This document shows, piece by piece, positions 23,311-40,311 of a stretch of DNA of 64,000 bases; position 1 is the stretch's first letter; each line of letters opens with the position of its first letter. The stretch lies in NCBI GenBank assembly GCA_022577435.1, contig JAKOON010000002.1, forward strand, positions 3,810,501 to 3,874,500. Reading direction: 5' to 3'. The stretch is from Embiotoca jacksoni (taxonomy: Eukaryota; Chordata; Actinopteri; Embiotocidae). The notes beneath the pieces were generated by a model, which was not told the DNA's origin, did not search any database, and worked only from the letters and a program-made list of their open reading frames with translations. The position numbers were made by a program, and so were the translations under genes.

Positions 23311-23492
23311 ATTATAAGTCTGGTCATTTTCTATATTTCCCGTTTTCAACAAATCACATGAAAAGCCCAGAACCTGTTACTCCTACAGTCTGATACATCT
23401 TCCTCTGTGCCGTAGAGCTCCACTGTTGATTAAAAGCAGTGAAGAGGCTCATCAGTGAGCCACACTGTGACAGAACCTGACATGTTCCTTGA
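23311..23492 (-). repeat. Dispersed inverted repeat, copy 2
   Basis: Reverse-complement counterpart of 19382-19567. It lies about 1.2 kb beyond the TTI1 polyadenylation signal, so the pair brackets the terminal TTI1 exon. Confidence 0.85.
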
Positions 23493-24824
23493 TGTGTTCA
23501 TTACAGTAAACATGGGCAGCATAGTTTATTTTGCGTCAATCCCACATTCACTGTGAACGTCACGATAAATACTCAGTAGCACATCAAGTCACAGCACAAA
23601 ATGGCCCCTGACGAATACGCTATTCATTACGGTCTGAGTCGCAGATAACGCCATTATATTCCAAATGTAAATGATTTATACATGAAATACTTGCTGTAAA
23701 TATTCTTTAAAGAATCTGTTATGTATTAAATAATTTGGACTGTGTACAGGAAAGCCATGACTAAACTGTGCGTCACTTTCTCTTAGTTAAAGAACAAAAT
23801 AGGTTTTAAACAAAAATATGAGATAACTGGCCTTCATTGTGGACACAGGTGACAACTAGAATAGTTTTAAACATATTAACAGATCCCTTAAATAGTGATG
23901 AGCATAATCATGCAGTAATGATATTACTGTACTCTAAATAAATAATAAGTACTCAGTAATTTAGAAAAACTTAGTGTTACTACATCAGTTATGGCCCCTC
24001 ATTCCCAAACCTCTTACTGTGTTTCCCCTGTACCTGTTACTTCCTACTTATTATTCTATTAATAACCTTTATTTACAAAATAATACACTATTGTTTTCAG
24101 AGTGCTACGTTACATTTGGTAAAAAACTAATGATACAGCTTTTATTGAGAATTATTTGGCCTTTACATGTATATATTTGCGACCTATTTTTGAGGTGGAC
24201 TTCCGGCTTAGAGGCAAGACAGAGAAGTCAGAAAGGGTCAAGAGGTCAGCCAAAACAAGTTGTTAGTTCTGGTCTTTCTGTGGAATTGTCTACAGTTAGA
24301 AGAAATAAATACAACCAGACCCGTCCTTTTGTACAGCAGGTGCGGCTATAAAAGGGCTGTGGGAAGTATGAGGGGACGCCCTAATAGGACAGAGGTTGTG
24401 TTACTATGGACAAATCGCGGACATCACGACGAGGACACTGACTAATCGGTCATTGTTATCAGTCATGGCCCCGCAGGGTTCAAGAGGCATGTAAGTGAAG
24501 GAACCAGAAAGTGCCCTCCATTATCACATCCCCTCTCTGACGGGAGAACCCGCAGCCTCCCCACCTCATCGCTCCATAATGAATGTATGAGGCTACTCGT
24601 GTGGGGAAACAAGATCGCCACATGTTTTGTATTTAGCTGGCCTGGCTTAATGCTCGTGAGCGCGCCACAGCGCCTCTTTATCTCATTCTGCACTGTCGCT
24701 ATTTATCCTGCTGCCAGTGCTGACAATAGCACCATTAGTCATCAGCAGCATTGGGAGGAGGGGGGGTTGCTTTGGCAGCACCTATTACACACAGGCAACT
24801 GCCTAACATCGTTTCTCCTTAATG

Positions 24825-24828
<4 letters not shown>

Positions 24829-24882
<54 letters not shown>
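24829..24882 (+). repeat. (CA)n microsatellite
   Basis: About 27 CA units in an almost pure array. Confidence 0.95.
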
Positions 24883-24883
<1 letters not shown>

Positions 24884-25040
24884 CGAGGGCTAAAGCTAAA
24901 TCACAGCTGACATAGAACACCCACAGCAAGCACTCAGACACGCGGGTAGTGAGTATTCAGGGGGGAGGGGGGGTCTTTCATCTTTTCACACCTCTAAATC
25001 AATGAGAAAATTACCCAAGATTCTCTGTTGTTTCATATAC

Positions 25041-27211
25041 AATTTATTTCATTTGATAAAGGCATACACTTAGTGTGAGACCAAACATTCGAGAAGAAAT
25101 GTACATTTTCCCTCTTTTTTCAACAGTGATCTCTTCTTTACAAAACATTAAATCAAAGTTACTGGTTGAAGAAAAAAAAAAGAAGAAGAAAAGTCCCACT
25201 GATCACTGTTTTTCACATTAAACCAACCTCCCAGTCTGCAGGGACTGCACACGATAAACAGATACAGCAGAGAAGTAAAAACCGCTCATGGCCTTGAGAC
25301 ACGAAACGACACTTTGAAGCAGAGTGAACAGCCAATTTCAGTGTTTCAGTAACGCCATTTTCCTCCTACTTCTCACCCTCAATGCTCCAGGCTCTATCCA
25401 GCATGTTATCCACATTCACTTTGTCCTAACTGATACCCTTCAAAGTGAAGTATTTACCCAGAATACCTGTGTTCTCCGCATCACCTTCACGGACGAGGCT
25501 TGAGCTTCGTACAAGCGTCAAAGCAAAGAGATTATCTTCAAGTAATTAAAATAGTCTCCCTGACTGAGTCGCACACGTGTTCAGGCTCATTCAAATCTGG
25601 TAACGCTTACGTTTGCAGCCCTGCGTGTACAGTAGTTTTAAGAAACACTGCTGAAGTACTAAGATACATCAGGAAAAAATACTTTTTCTGAGCAGCTATG
25701 AAGAGAATGTCATTCATCTGTCTGTACAGCACTTTTGGAGAGCAGTAAAGCAACAAAACACTGCTTTGAAAAAAAAAAAAAATAACAAATCGTTGACAGG
25801 ACTTCTAACGTAGAAAAAAGAGCCAGAACAGAAAACATTGATGTATTTTTTTTAACAAACCAAAGGATAAATGACAAAAATAACCTTAACTAGCACACTG
25901 TCTTTGTGTATGGTTGGTTGAAAAAGTCTTTTTAAGAAAATTACGGAGCATGCACTTACTTTATTTCATATTATACAGTCGTATATACAGAGTGGATTAG
26001 AGGCTTGTAGTGGAGAGGATTGAGGCTTTTTTGAATGATTGATGAGCACTGGGCCGGAGCTTCAGAATAAGGGAGCTAAGCAGGGAGAGGAACACGGTAT
26101 GGCTCTTCCCAAAAAAGTATATCTTGCACCAAGTCTACATTTCTTCTATTAATTTATAGTCGGGAATCAGAGGCACACTAAAACGGATGGTTAATTTAGT
26201 GTCATCGATTTGATCCTTTAATGGCTTTCTAAACTGTTGGGGATCCGCAAGGAACAATTCGATTGATTTCTCTCAGCTTGAGCGCCCCAGAATGGATCAA
26301 ACCTGCAGCACAAGTTGTTGAACAAAAATCATATTTTCTAATGGATTGCTAATTCATGAACTCAAAAGCGACATGGGGAACATGTCCTTTGTTTGAACTG
26401 ATGTCCCACCCCTTCCACATGACCACTGTATTTACTCCGAATGAATAGAACTAGGAGCGTATCTGTCCTTGATGAGCACTGCTGCTCGGGGACCTTGAAT
26501 TCCTGCTGAAGGAGGCATGTTTCTGTCTCTCTGTGGGCAAACACAGGGAGAAATAAATCGCAAAATTATTGGTGTTGCACCATATTTACGTCCATTATTG
26601 AATGCACAAAAATACATAAAGAAGCTAAGGACTTGACAACATTTCCAGGGAAAGAATTTGTCTGAGTTTCATTCAGTGCACTCTCAGAATAAAAGGAGTT
26701 ATTTTACCGGGGACAGACCCAGTTTACAAAATGTACAGTATTATCCTTTCTTTTCTGAGGGTGTATCAAACGACAGAGTAAGGCAGTGGAAGAAGTATGA
26801 GCATGAAAGCAGATTGTGTCATTTACAGTATCTAAAGTACAAGAGTGGAACAGAGCATGGGTTAATAGTGAGACAAGAGTCTTTATTTTTTTTTGTTGGT
26901 GCTGAAACCAGAAACAGTGGAGCTGCCTGGATCTACACATCAGCCCCCCCCTTTTTTTTTGCTGAATGCTGTGAAGCCAGGCTTGACAGACAGTGAGCAG
27001 TCCAACCCCGACCCAGGCACAGCAAGAAAAAGCTACCTTCCCTGCACAGTTTACAGCGCTGAGCTCTGGATAAGCCAGACTGCACATTTCTAAGGTATTC
27101 TGGATTTGTGTACAGGCCTGCACTGTGTGGGAAGAATAGCTTTTTATGCTGTGACACACATCATGTTATGCAATCCAATCCTGTAATCTATCACTCAGGT
27201 CTAATAACCTT
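25041..27211 (-). other. VSTM2L: Possible VSTM2L 3' untranslated region
   Basis: Follows the VSTM2L stop codon on the - strand. The AATAAA signals on this strand lie at 26882-26887, 25960-25965 and 25043-25048, so the 3' UTR could be about 0.33, 1.25 or 2.2 kb long. The stretch lacks the mobile repeats common elsewhere in the window, which fits a transcribed 3' UTR, but only transcripts can decide. Confidence 0.4.
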
Positions 27212-31959
<4,748 letters not shown>

Positions 31960-32030
31960 CTGGACAGACACACAGAATCAGAGACAGTTAACAAACTGGT
32001 TCTAGCAACTGGATGTCAGAGCTTTAAGAT

Positions 32031-32624
32031 CAGAGCAGTCCAATTTGAGGGCCACGGGCCACGGGCCACGTTTGGCCTGCACCTTTCTTGTTTTGGCCCA
32101 AAACAGCATTTGACAAACCCGTGCTTATTCTCCTTATTCTTTAGTGCTGTTAAATCGTAACTCTAATGACTTTGAACCACAAACTTTGTGCACCTAAAAA
32201 GTACATAATATGAGTTTTACAACAATGTGCAGCATCGTGCTGTTTAGCTTTCCTATTAAATTACATTGATCTACGTCTGATCTTCAAAGAGTTGCAGTGT
32301 TCTCTCTCTCTCCTGCTGATGCTCATGCGCTGTTATTGGTCCTACATCACTGACTTTGGGCTGCCAGTCAAGATAAGCGAGCGAGGCAGTGGCACACTGA
32401 GAGAACATAGTTTTTGACAATAATTTCTGCAAAATCATAAAATTATTATTTTTATTGTTCTGAAATTTTATTTTTAAACTGAGAGCAATACCTTTCTGTC
32501 AAATATATCACATTTAAATGAAATCTTTTGAAATTTGAATGTATTTTCACATTTATTTTTGGCCCATGCCCCGCCATCCAGGTACATGTTTGGCCCTTCA
32601 TAGGAAAAGGAGAGGGCACCTCTG
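32031..32624. mobile_element. Non-autonomous hAT-like transposon with 8-bp target duplication
   Basis: The ends are cagagcagtccaa (left) and, on the other strand, cagaggtgccctc (right), fitting the CAG-type termini of hAT elements. Flanks are tttaagat (32023-32030) and cttaagat (32625-32632), identical in 7 of 8 bases, the duplication length of hAT. Subterminal phrases tttggcctgcacc and gtttggcccttcat are partial mirror images. No transposase frame is present. Confidence 0.75.
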
Positions 32625-34827
32625 CTTAAGATGAAGCCTTACAGAGCTTGTACAAACGTCTAATGAGCTTTTAATAAGATAATAATAATGTTCCTGGGTT
32701 GAGCCTGAAAAGAGTGAAATCTTTGTCTTTGGTTAATTATGCTAACAACTATTACTAATACCTGGAGTTGAGATTCTTTGTGAAACAAACCTCTTGTTTT
32801 AAGTTTGTGGTAATTTGTGGCTCTTGCCATATCGCTCCACTGAAACCCACCAACCAGTGAATGACCACACTAGGAACAATTTGTTTGTAAAAAGCACCTC
32901 TCAACTTTTATATGAATTATTTAAAAAAATGTGTAAAGAAAATCAGAGCACGGACGCATCTTCCTGATATCAGATGTGGATGGCACTGACCAAAGTCTGT
33001 TTTTTAATGAAAGATAATTACTGCCTCATACAGTGTATCACTTTGGTACTTTCAAAACTGTGACTGTCACAATATTTTCTGCTCTTCAAAAAGGAAATTT
33101 TCTTTTAAACGACTGGATCAGAAGTGTTTTTCCCTCCTGGGAAATCCTGTAACACAGATGAAGAGGGTTTTTTCCAAACTGAAATCAGCACCACAATTTG
33201 AAGTCCAGGCAACTACTGAATGTTACTGCAGTGTGTATCCGTCCCTGTGAGCGTCTTCCTGACAGAAGAGAGACACTTCAGAGGACTGTCTGTGTTTTTA
33301 ATTATGGAGAAATTCAAAAGCGAGTCCTTCTACAAACTTCAAGATTTCTTAACCTTTGCCAAGTGCCCTACACTTATAGATTTGTCTGGCTTATTCAGTC
33401 AATAAGATTGAGTCAAACCTCTGCCAACTAAGTGCCGATTTTCATCTTGCTCCATAGATTAATCTCGCCTGTTCAACCAATGAGGCTGCGGCTATGGATC
33501 GTTCTTGTATTACGAGAGCGGTACAAGCCTCAAGTCATACATCCCTCTTGTACATTGATCAAATCTGCTTGTATTTTTCATTTGTGAAACCCGAAACGCA
33601 CCAGGTATCGATTTGACATTACGCTGCCAGAGCCAGCAACAATGCCCACAGCCTCTCTCTTGTAGATAATATTCAAAGCTGAAACATAAAAACTGCTGTG
33701 TAAGAGATAGAGCCTCTGAAGTTGCTCTTAGCAATGATAATCTGTCTTTCCCCCACTTAGGAAGCCCACAACGTACAATCCCTGCACTTTTTTTCTTTTT
33801 TTGGGGGGGCCTAATGCGTCCCACATTTGGAGACCACAGGAAAATGAGATAGTCATCAGCAGTATATTATAATGCAGGAGTGATAATTCTCTCCCAGCAA
33901 TTTACAAAATCCACCCATCAGATGCTAATCTGAGCGCATGATGTGCAGTCTGTTTCTTCCAGTAAAACATTTTTTTCTGAATTTTAATAACTTCCACACC
34001 GGTTTGATACTTAAAAAAACACTTTTACTGTAAATTTGTCAAAAATTTGAAGAAAATCGCACTTATTATCACATCAAATTTATTTATCTACCATTCTGCA
34101 AATCTTTATATTCCACTGATTCTGTTATAACAATGGTTCAAACATGTGGCTCTCTAATGCTGTATCTCTTCCTAATAGTCATTTCTAATATCCACAGTCA
34201 CTGTTGAGGCCATAAAAGGCTGCGATGAGTTGGGTCTCCTCACCCTGAGGCATTATCATTATCAGCGAGATAAAACAGTGGAACTGCTGTAAGTCAGGGC
34301 TCAAACGCTACAGTACGACGGCCACGCCAGACTCCGTGTTAACCCATTTATCACGGGTGAACGGGGAGACGAACAGAACAAATTAATGAGAAAGGGAGTG
34401 TTCATGAGTCTGAGAAAAAGAGAGTGTTTGTGTGATGATCGGGAACATAAATTATCACCAGAGATTGAATTAATGAGCGAGGGTTTAGGAGAGCAAGGCT
34501 GTGTGTGTTTGTGAGAGACTAATATATTGGAAGATAAAAAAAAAAACAAGAGGAATTCTTATGAGACTCTATGTGTGTGTGTGACAGAGAGAGGGGGGAG
34601 CAGGAAAAGAGGAGGAAGGCGGAGGACGGTGTGTGAGGTAGCAGATAGCTGTGGGCGGAGAGAGCTGCAGGGGCGCCTGTTATCGTTTATTTCGTTGAGA
34701 AATGGAATGTGGTAATTACAGTTGTGATAAAAGGAGAGCAGGATATGTTCCTTTGTGGCATCGTCTTACCTAAACTTCCATCTTACTCCACTTAATAGCC
34801 TGTTTGCACATACGGTGGCGAAAGAGA

Positions 34828-34882
34828 TCTGATATGTTGGCATTTTGAAAGGTGACACCTTTCAAAATGCCAACATATCAGA
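34828..34882. repeat. Perfect 55-bp palindrome
   Basis: Two 27-base arms around a single A: the left arm begins tctgatatgttggcatttt and ends aaaggtg; the right arm is its exact reverse complement. It would form a hairpin or cruciform. Confidence 0.95.
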
Positions 34883-35108
34883 CAGAAAGGATGGAAGTTG
34901 TTTATGTTCTGTTTAAAGGTCCCATTTTAGCCTTTGCAATATTTTGCAGAATTCTGATACACCCACCTGAAAATTCTGTGGTTTCACATGAAAAACAATC
35001 TTTTAAACTGTTGACTAATTTCCATCATGTACATGTCAACAGGGCAGATGTTACACCTGAAAGTTCTGATTAAGGAGACTGCTGTGTGAAGAAAACAAGT
35101 CGCAGCCG

Positions 35109-35530
35109 TCAGTGACATCAACTATTGGTTTGTGAACGCTGAAGTTTTTGGCCATTATTATCTTGCTATCTTGGGAGCCAGAAGTGACCATATTTGGATG
35201 AGCTGAGGAGGACACTATGCCCCACCCACCATAAGCAGAAACCTGACTGTACCACAGTTCTGTCAATCAAACAGACACGCCTCCCAAAAACGCTGCTATT
35301 TGAGGCCTAATATCTAATTAATGATGGGATTATTTTTAGATGGAGCGCCAGAAAACGAATAAAAAGGAGTAACCTTAGCAAACGCCATCAAATTGACTTG
35401 TGAAAAAAAGGTATTGACTTTCATGAGAGAAGTTGAATGGGAGTCTATGGAGCCACAGCATTTTTGGACCCAACCCCCTAGCGGGTCTCGGTTGTATTGC
35501 AGTTTAAGACACTTCCGCATTGGTCTCATG
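35109..35530 (+). repeat. Interspersed repeat family A, copy 2
   Basis: It has the same ordered phrases as 20430-20885: attggtttgtgaacgc, ccagaagtgaccatatttgg, ctgtcaatcaaacagacacg, catgagagaagttgaatgg and tattgcagtttaag. Confidence 0.75.
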
Positions 35531-35976
35531 TTTCTGATAAAAAAAAAAGCTACGTCCACTTTTATAGTCATTGTGAAGCAAAACATAAATCTGCAACATC
35601 GCATGTTTTTTTTTTTTTTTCAACCTTTAGAAGACTTTGGAGCAGTGCCTAAGGTTAATAAAAGGCAAAACTGTTGTTGACAGTTTTCTACGTCTGGAAA
35701 TAATATTCTTTCTGGGTGTGAGGTTTGTGGGTCGTCTTGTATTTGGGGACTAGACAATTCCATGAGGTATTCTTTTTTCACAGTGAGATTGCACTCTACA
35801 GAGAGGACCAGTGGGGACAACCATTTTTTTGCCCCGTCAGTGTAAGTCCACTAAAAAACCTTGTTTGTGCCACCGACAGGCTCAGATTTTGAATATGATT
35901 GTGATAACATAACCCTCCCAACCGAACTCTAATCCATGCTCTTCTACACAGCAACCTGACAATGTCCTCAAACTTT

Positions 35977-35977
<1 letters not shown>

Positions 35978-36012
<35 letters not shown>
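35978..36012 (+). repeat. (ACA)n microsatellite
   Basis: About 11 trinucleotide units in a pure array. Confidence 0.95.
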
Positions 36013-39000
36013 GATACGACCGATTAATGCTACTCTATTACCCATTAAAAAAGTGAATACCAATAGAAAAAGTATTGTTTGTTATTTGTCACTTAATTTC
36101 TCATCCCAGCTTGGTCAATGTTACTCCTCCTCAAATCCTGCATATCCACACGTTGTATCTTTTGTATTTAACATGTACAGGAACAGAAAATGAGACCCTG
36201 TGGTTCAAATCTGTTTGAAGACGGCATCATAAAAGACACATCTTACCCCGGTGTTGTTTGTTGGCCCTGTTGTAATCATTGATTGGAGGCTGTGACAGAA
36301 TTAACTCGTATTTTATGTCCCTGCCACAAGGTTAGCAAGCAGATCAAGTTGTCATGTGCTTATTATGCTTATTTCAGTTTAATGCTTGCAGTATCTGTTG
36401 CAGCAGAGATGCCAACAATGATCAATGGAGGACCGCCAAAGACTTCCACTACAGTGAATTGAAGCCCCCATATTTTCAAATGCATGCAGAGTATACACAC
36501 ACAAAACTTTTCAGCTGCTCACTTCTCCCCTTCTGCTCTTCCATGCCTCCAAAACACTCAAATATATCACTCTGCCAGCGCTCATACGTCATTTCACAGC
36601 TGCCTAACAAGGATATTGAGAGACCAGTCAGTCATGCATTTGCTTCTATGCATTTTGCTCATATAACCCAGACTCACTGCCTCTCAGCGCCACAACGCAC
36701 TGCTGCAACACTCAGAGTTTTTTTTATACATAAGGGCTCCGGCAACACTGAGTCCCTCCGTGCCTTTTCTGCTCTCCATCTGAATCCATCATGATCGGGC
36801 AGCTGGCGGCATCAGCCTCTGAATGTCAATGCTGTTCGGCGTGCGAGATGGCTGGTGGTGCATCGCCCTGCGCACAGTACTCTCAAGAGCTTTTTGAGCT
36901 CTTTGAAATGGCTTCATAACATGTGAGGAAGTGGCTGCAGTGTAATGTGAATCACTACCTATTATAATAGTAATTAAGCTGATGTATGTGCATCCTGTTA
37001 CACTCTGGGAAAGAGATGGGTATATTTTGCTGTGTTGTTCAAATACAGTTCTGCGAAATATAATTATGTTTTATTACAACACTAATTTAGTTAATACTCC
37101 CAAATGGATATCCGTTATATGCTGCATCACTCAAACATTACGTGGTAAATTGTTTTTTGTTTTTCATCTATTAGAAGTCTGCTGAATGGCCAAAACAAAA
37201 ATGTAACTTCAGCTTCTAAATTTTATTAAAACCTCTGATGTCTTTGTTGTGCAATCAAATGAATTTGGACAGATCAGACAGCTCTTTGATGATATTTTGC
37301 ATGATGGCATGAATGCAAACATCTGAAATGCTTTAAACGTGGGCAGAGCACTGTATGGTATTGAAGGACATTCACTTTCCCTGTGCTCTTCGAAGGTCAG
37401 GCTCAGCAAGAACAGCAGCTTCGGAGCTGGCTGGAGTTTAATCTTTTTCAAGGATGCTTCAGGACAAAGGACGCAATCAAATCTGCAGCCACAAACTTAC
37501 AAGATGTTCCCTGTGAGTACTGCTGTTCAGACAAACATCTCACTGATTACTGTAGATTTTAAATAAGGTTTCAGAAATTCGTGTTGGAAATATGTGAGAA
37601 TCTCTACCATTAGTATCATACAGTAAGTGCTCAGTCATATCTAAGACTAGCAGATGGAAACTTTGTAAGCGCTAAAGTTTTCAGTGATACATGGTTTGAA
37701 TTTGGCATGTATTATCAGGATTTTGGTGACTCTGCCCTCTGATATGAAGCATAACATTGCTGTTTGCTGCTAATGCACCAGCAATTTATAATGTGCCTTC
37801 AGCAAATCACAACTACCAACTCAGTCATTAACTAGAAAACGAATTAGGATTGTGTGCCTGCTCTAAAGAGAAGCTTTACACTTGACACTAAAAAGCTAGA
37901 AAGCATTTTTTTTTTCTTTGCCTTCCCTGGTAAAAACGTTTCAAGCCTGATTTGCATTTGTTTACACTGTTGTCAGAAGTGTGCTCTTTTGCACCTGCAA
38001 TCACATCCATGATGTCAAGACGTACTGACACACCCAGGAGTAAACATCACTGTAGTAAGATTGGAAAATAAACCACTGGAGTTCAGTTATAACAACATAC
38101 TCACAGGATGATACTGACTGACAATCCACAACTTTACACACAGTTTTCAACACAAGTAAGCAGCCTGAGGTGGCCCAAAAGAAAACTGATGTTTAAATAT
38201 TGTAGGTGTTGCTACAAACACATTCACAAACAGTGCAAATCTCAAGGAAAAAAGTTGAAGTTATCCACTGGGATTGTGTTTTAAACTACAATATATAATA
38301 CTCCTTACAGCTCTGCCTTGGTTTCCAACACCTCCTGAGGAAAATATCAACTAGCTTTTAATGTTGTCTTTTGAGCAAAGATTTGGAGCTTTTTAACTGA
38401 CAGCTTCACAGACATAAAACCCCAAAAATGAGCTAAAAAGAGACTAAAATGGTGAGTGGAGCTGCAGAAAGCATTTGCAATACATATATAATCATGGTAT
38501 GTGTTTGCTTGACAATGTGTGTTGTATGGTACATAGATGTACTTGTTCTTATGCCTATGTATGTTTTTGTCCATAATATAATAATGCTTCAGTATTCTAT
38601 CTGCAGTTAGTGTGTCACACAATAGCACATGTACAATAGGTCTCAGTATGTAATCTGAGTAGTGAACACACGCATTTGTATTCATATTTCCTGCATGTGC
38701 ATTCATTTTCACACTGACAATGACATACATTTATGCCCAAGTGTATATATGTATATACATATATATATATCTGTGTGTGTGTCTGGGTGTGGGTGCGTGT
38801 TTGTGTGTGCGTGTGTGTGTGCGTGCAGGGACCTTCGCCACCCTTGGCTTTGCCAGCTCCTCCACTTGAGCTCAGTTTCCTGCTGTTTTGGCCCAAATCC
38901 CAGCTGCTGGCCTGCCTCCCCACGGCGCAGGTCAAACCCTGTTTTCCCTTTTAATCAAATGAAAAAGGTTAAAAGGAGAACATGGCTTCCTGAGCCAGAG

Positions 39001-39463
39001 GGTTCAGCCAGAACACCAAGGACGAGTCATTTTTTTTCCTGTAATTCAACACAACAAAGGTGCCACCTCTGCACAAGAAATGATTACCACATCATCACTC
39101 AGCGATTACTTCCTCACAAAAACACAATGAGAGCAGAGGGTTCAGAATAACAACGAAGCTGCTGTAGTACAAAGCAGTATGAGATGAATGTGCTTAAAGC
39201 ATGTCTTGTTTCACCACACGTGTCTCAGAGCAACAGCAGGCGAGCGAAGAGGCTCACGTCAAGAGAGTGTAAGCAATATATGAATACCAAAAAGAAAAGT
39301 TATTAGTAACAGTGAAGGACCAGCTAAGTGTGGCAGACATAGAACAATTTGATTTGATTTAGTTCAATCCTTTTGATATGACCTGAATCTTATTTTAGTA
39401 TAACGCATATCGGTCAATGCAGACCTGTTAAAAGGGAGTTTTTCCTCTCCACTTTCACCAAAT

Positions 39464-39536
<73 letters not shown>

Positions 39537-39589
39537 GTAGGTAGGTAGGTAGGTAGGTAGGTAGGTAGGTAGGTAGGTAGGTAGGTAGG

Positions 39590-39674
<85 letters not shown>
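39464..39674 (+). repeat. Compound tetranucleotide array (GATA)n(GGTA)n(GATA)n
   Basis: About 211 bases: GATA units, a central block of GGTA units (about 39535-39591), then GATA units again. It abuts the 3' end of the LINE fragment at 39675-40311. Confidence 0.96.
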
Positions 39675-40311
39675 GCTTTATTAATCCCTCAGAGGGATAT
39701 TTTTACGTTCCAGCAGCATCTACAGGGAAAAAATACTGAATATAATATTTTTTTAAATGCACATTCTATACAATAAAATATAATAATAATAAATAAACTA
39801 AACTAAACAACAGTGCAATGAATTATAACAAAACAACACACAAAACAGTAGTGCAAGGGTGTCATTGTTGTGTGATGGATTTTGCCAGAGGTGAGTTATT
39901 GTACAGTCTGATAGCGGTGGGCAGGAATGATCTCCTGTATCTGTCCTTGTGACAGCGGAGCTGGAGGAGTCTATTGGAGAAAGTGCTCCTCTGTCCCTGC
40001 AGCAGGTGGTGGAAAGGGTGGTCAGGATTATCCAATATGGATAATAGTTTCCTCAGTGTCCTCCTCTCCACCACCTTTTCCAGGCTGTCCAGTTTGCAGC
40101 CGATGATGGAGCCGACCTTCTTAACCAGTTTGTTAAGTCTGTTGATGTCGCCGGCTCCAGTGCTGCTCCCCCAGCAGACTACGGCAAAGTACAAGTGCTC
40201 AAGTGGGGAGTGTTTTGGTTTCTCTCTCATAGATGCCAACAGTCTAGTTTTTCCCAGGTTTCTACCATATTCTCCCGGCGCACTCCCGTTTTGATGTTTC
40301 TGCCAGGACAT
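39675..40311 (-). mobile_element. 5'-truncated LINE (non-LTR retrotransposon) fragment
   Basis: On the - strand an open frame of 149 codons (40311-39862) encodes the C-terminal end of a fish LINE ORF2: AVVCWGSS, INRLNKLVKKVGSIIG, RRTLRKLLSILDNPDHP, FSNRLLQLRCHKDRYRRSF, typical of jockey/L2/Rex-type elements. A 3' UTR of about 185 bases follows and ends ccctctgagggattaataaa, then the tetranucleotide tail. The reverse transcriptase domain is absent. The reading frame is intact over the fragment, suggesting a fairly recent insertion. Confidence 0.85.

Larger units (their letters stand above)
22141..25040. other. Intergenic gap between TTI1 and VSTM2L 3' ends
   Basis: No gene is seen. It contains copy 2 of the 185-bp inverted repeat, a CA array at 24829-24882 and a non-repetitive GC-richer block at about 24460-24760. 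Frames at 23974-24351 and 24587-24910 show no family resemblance. Confidence 0.5.
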
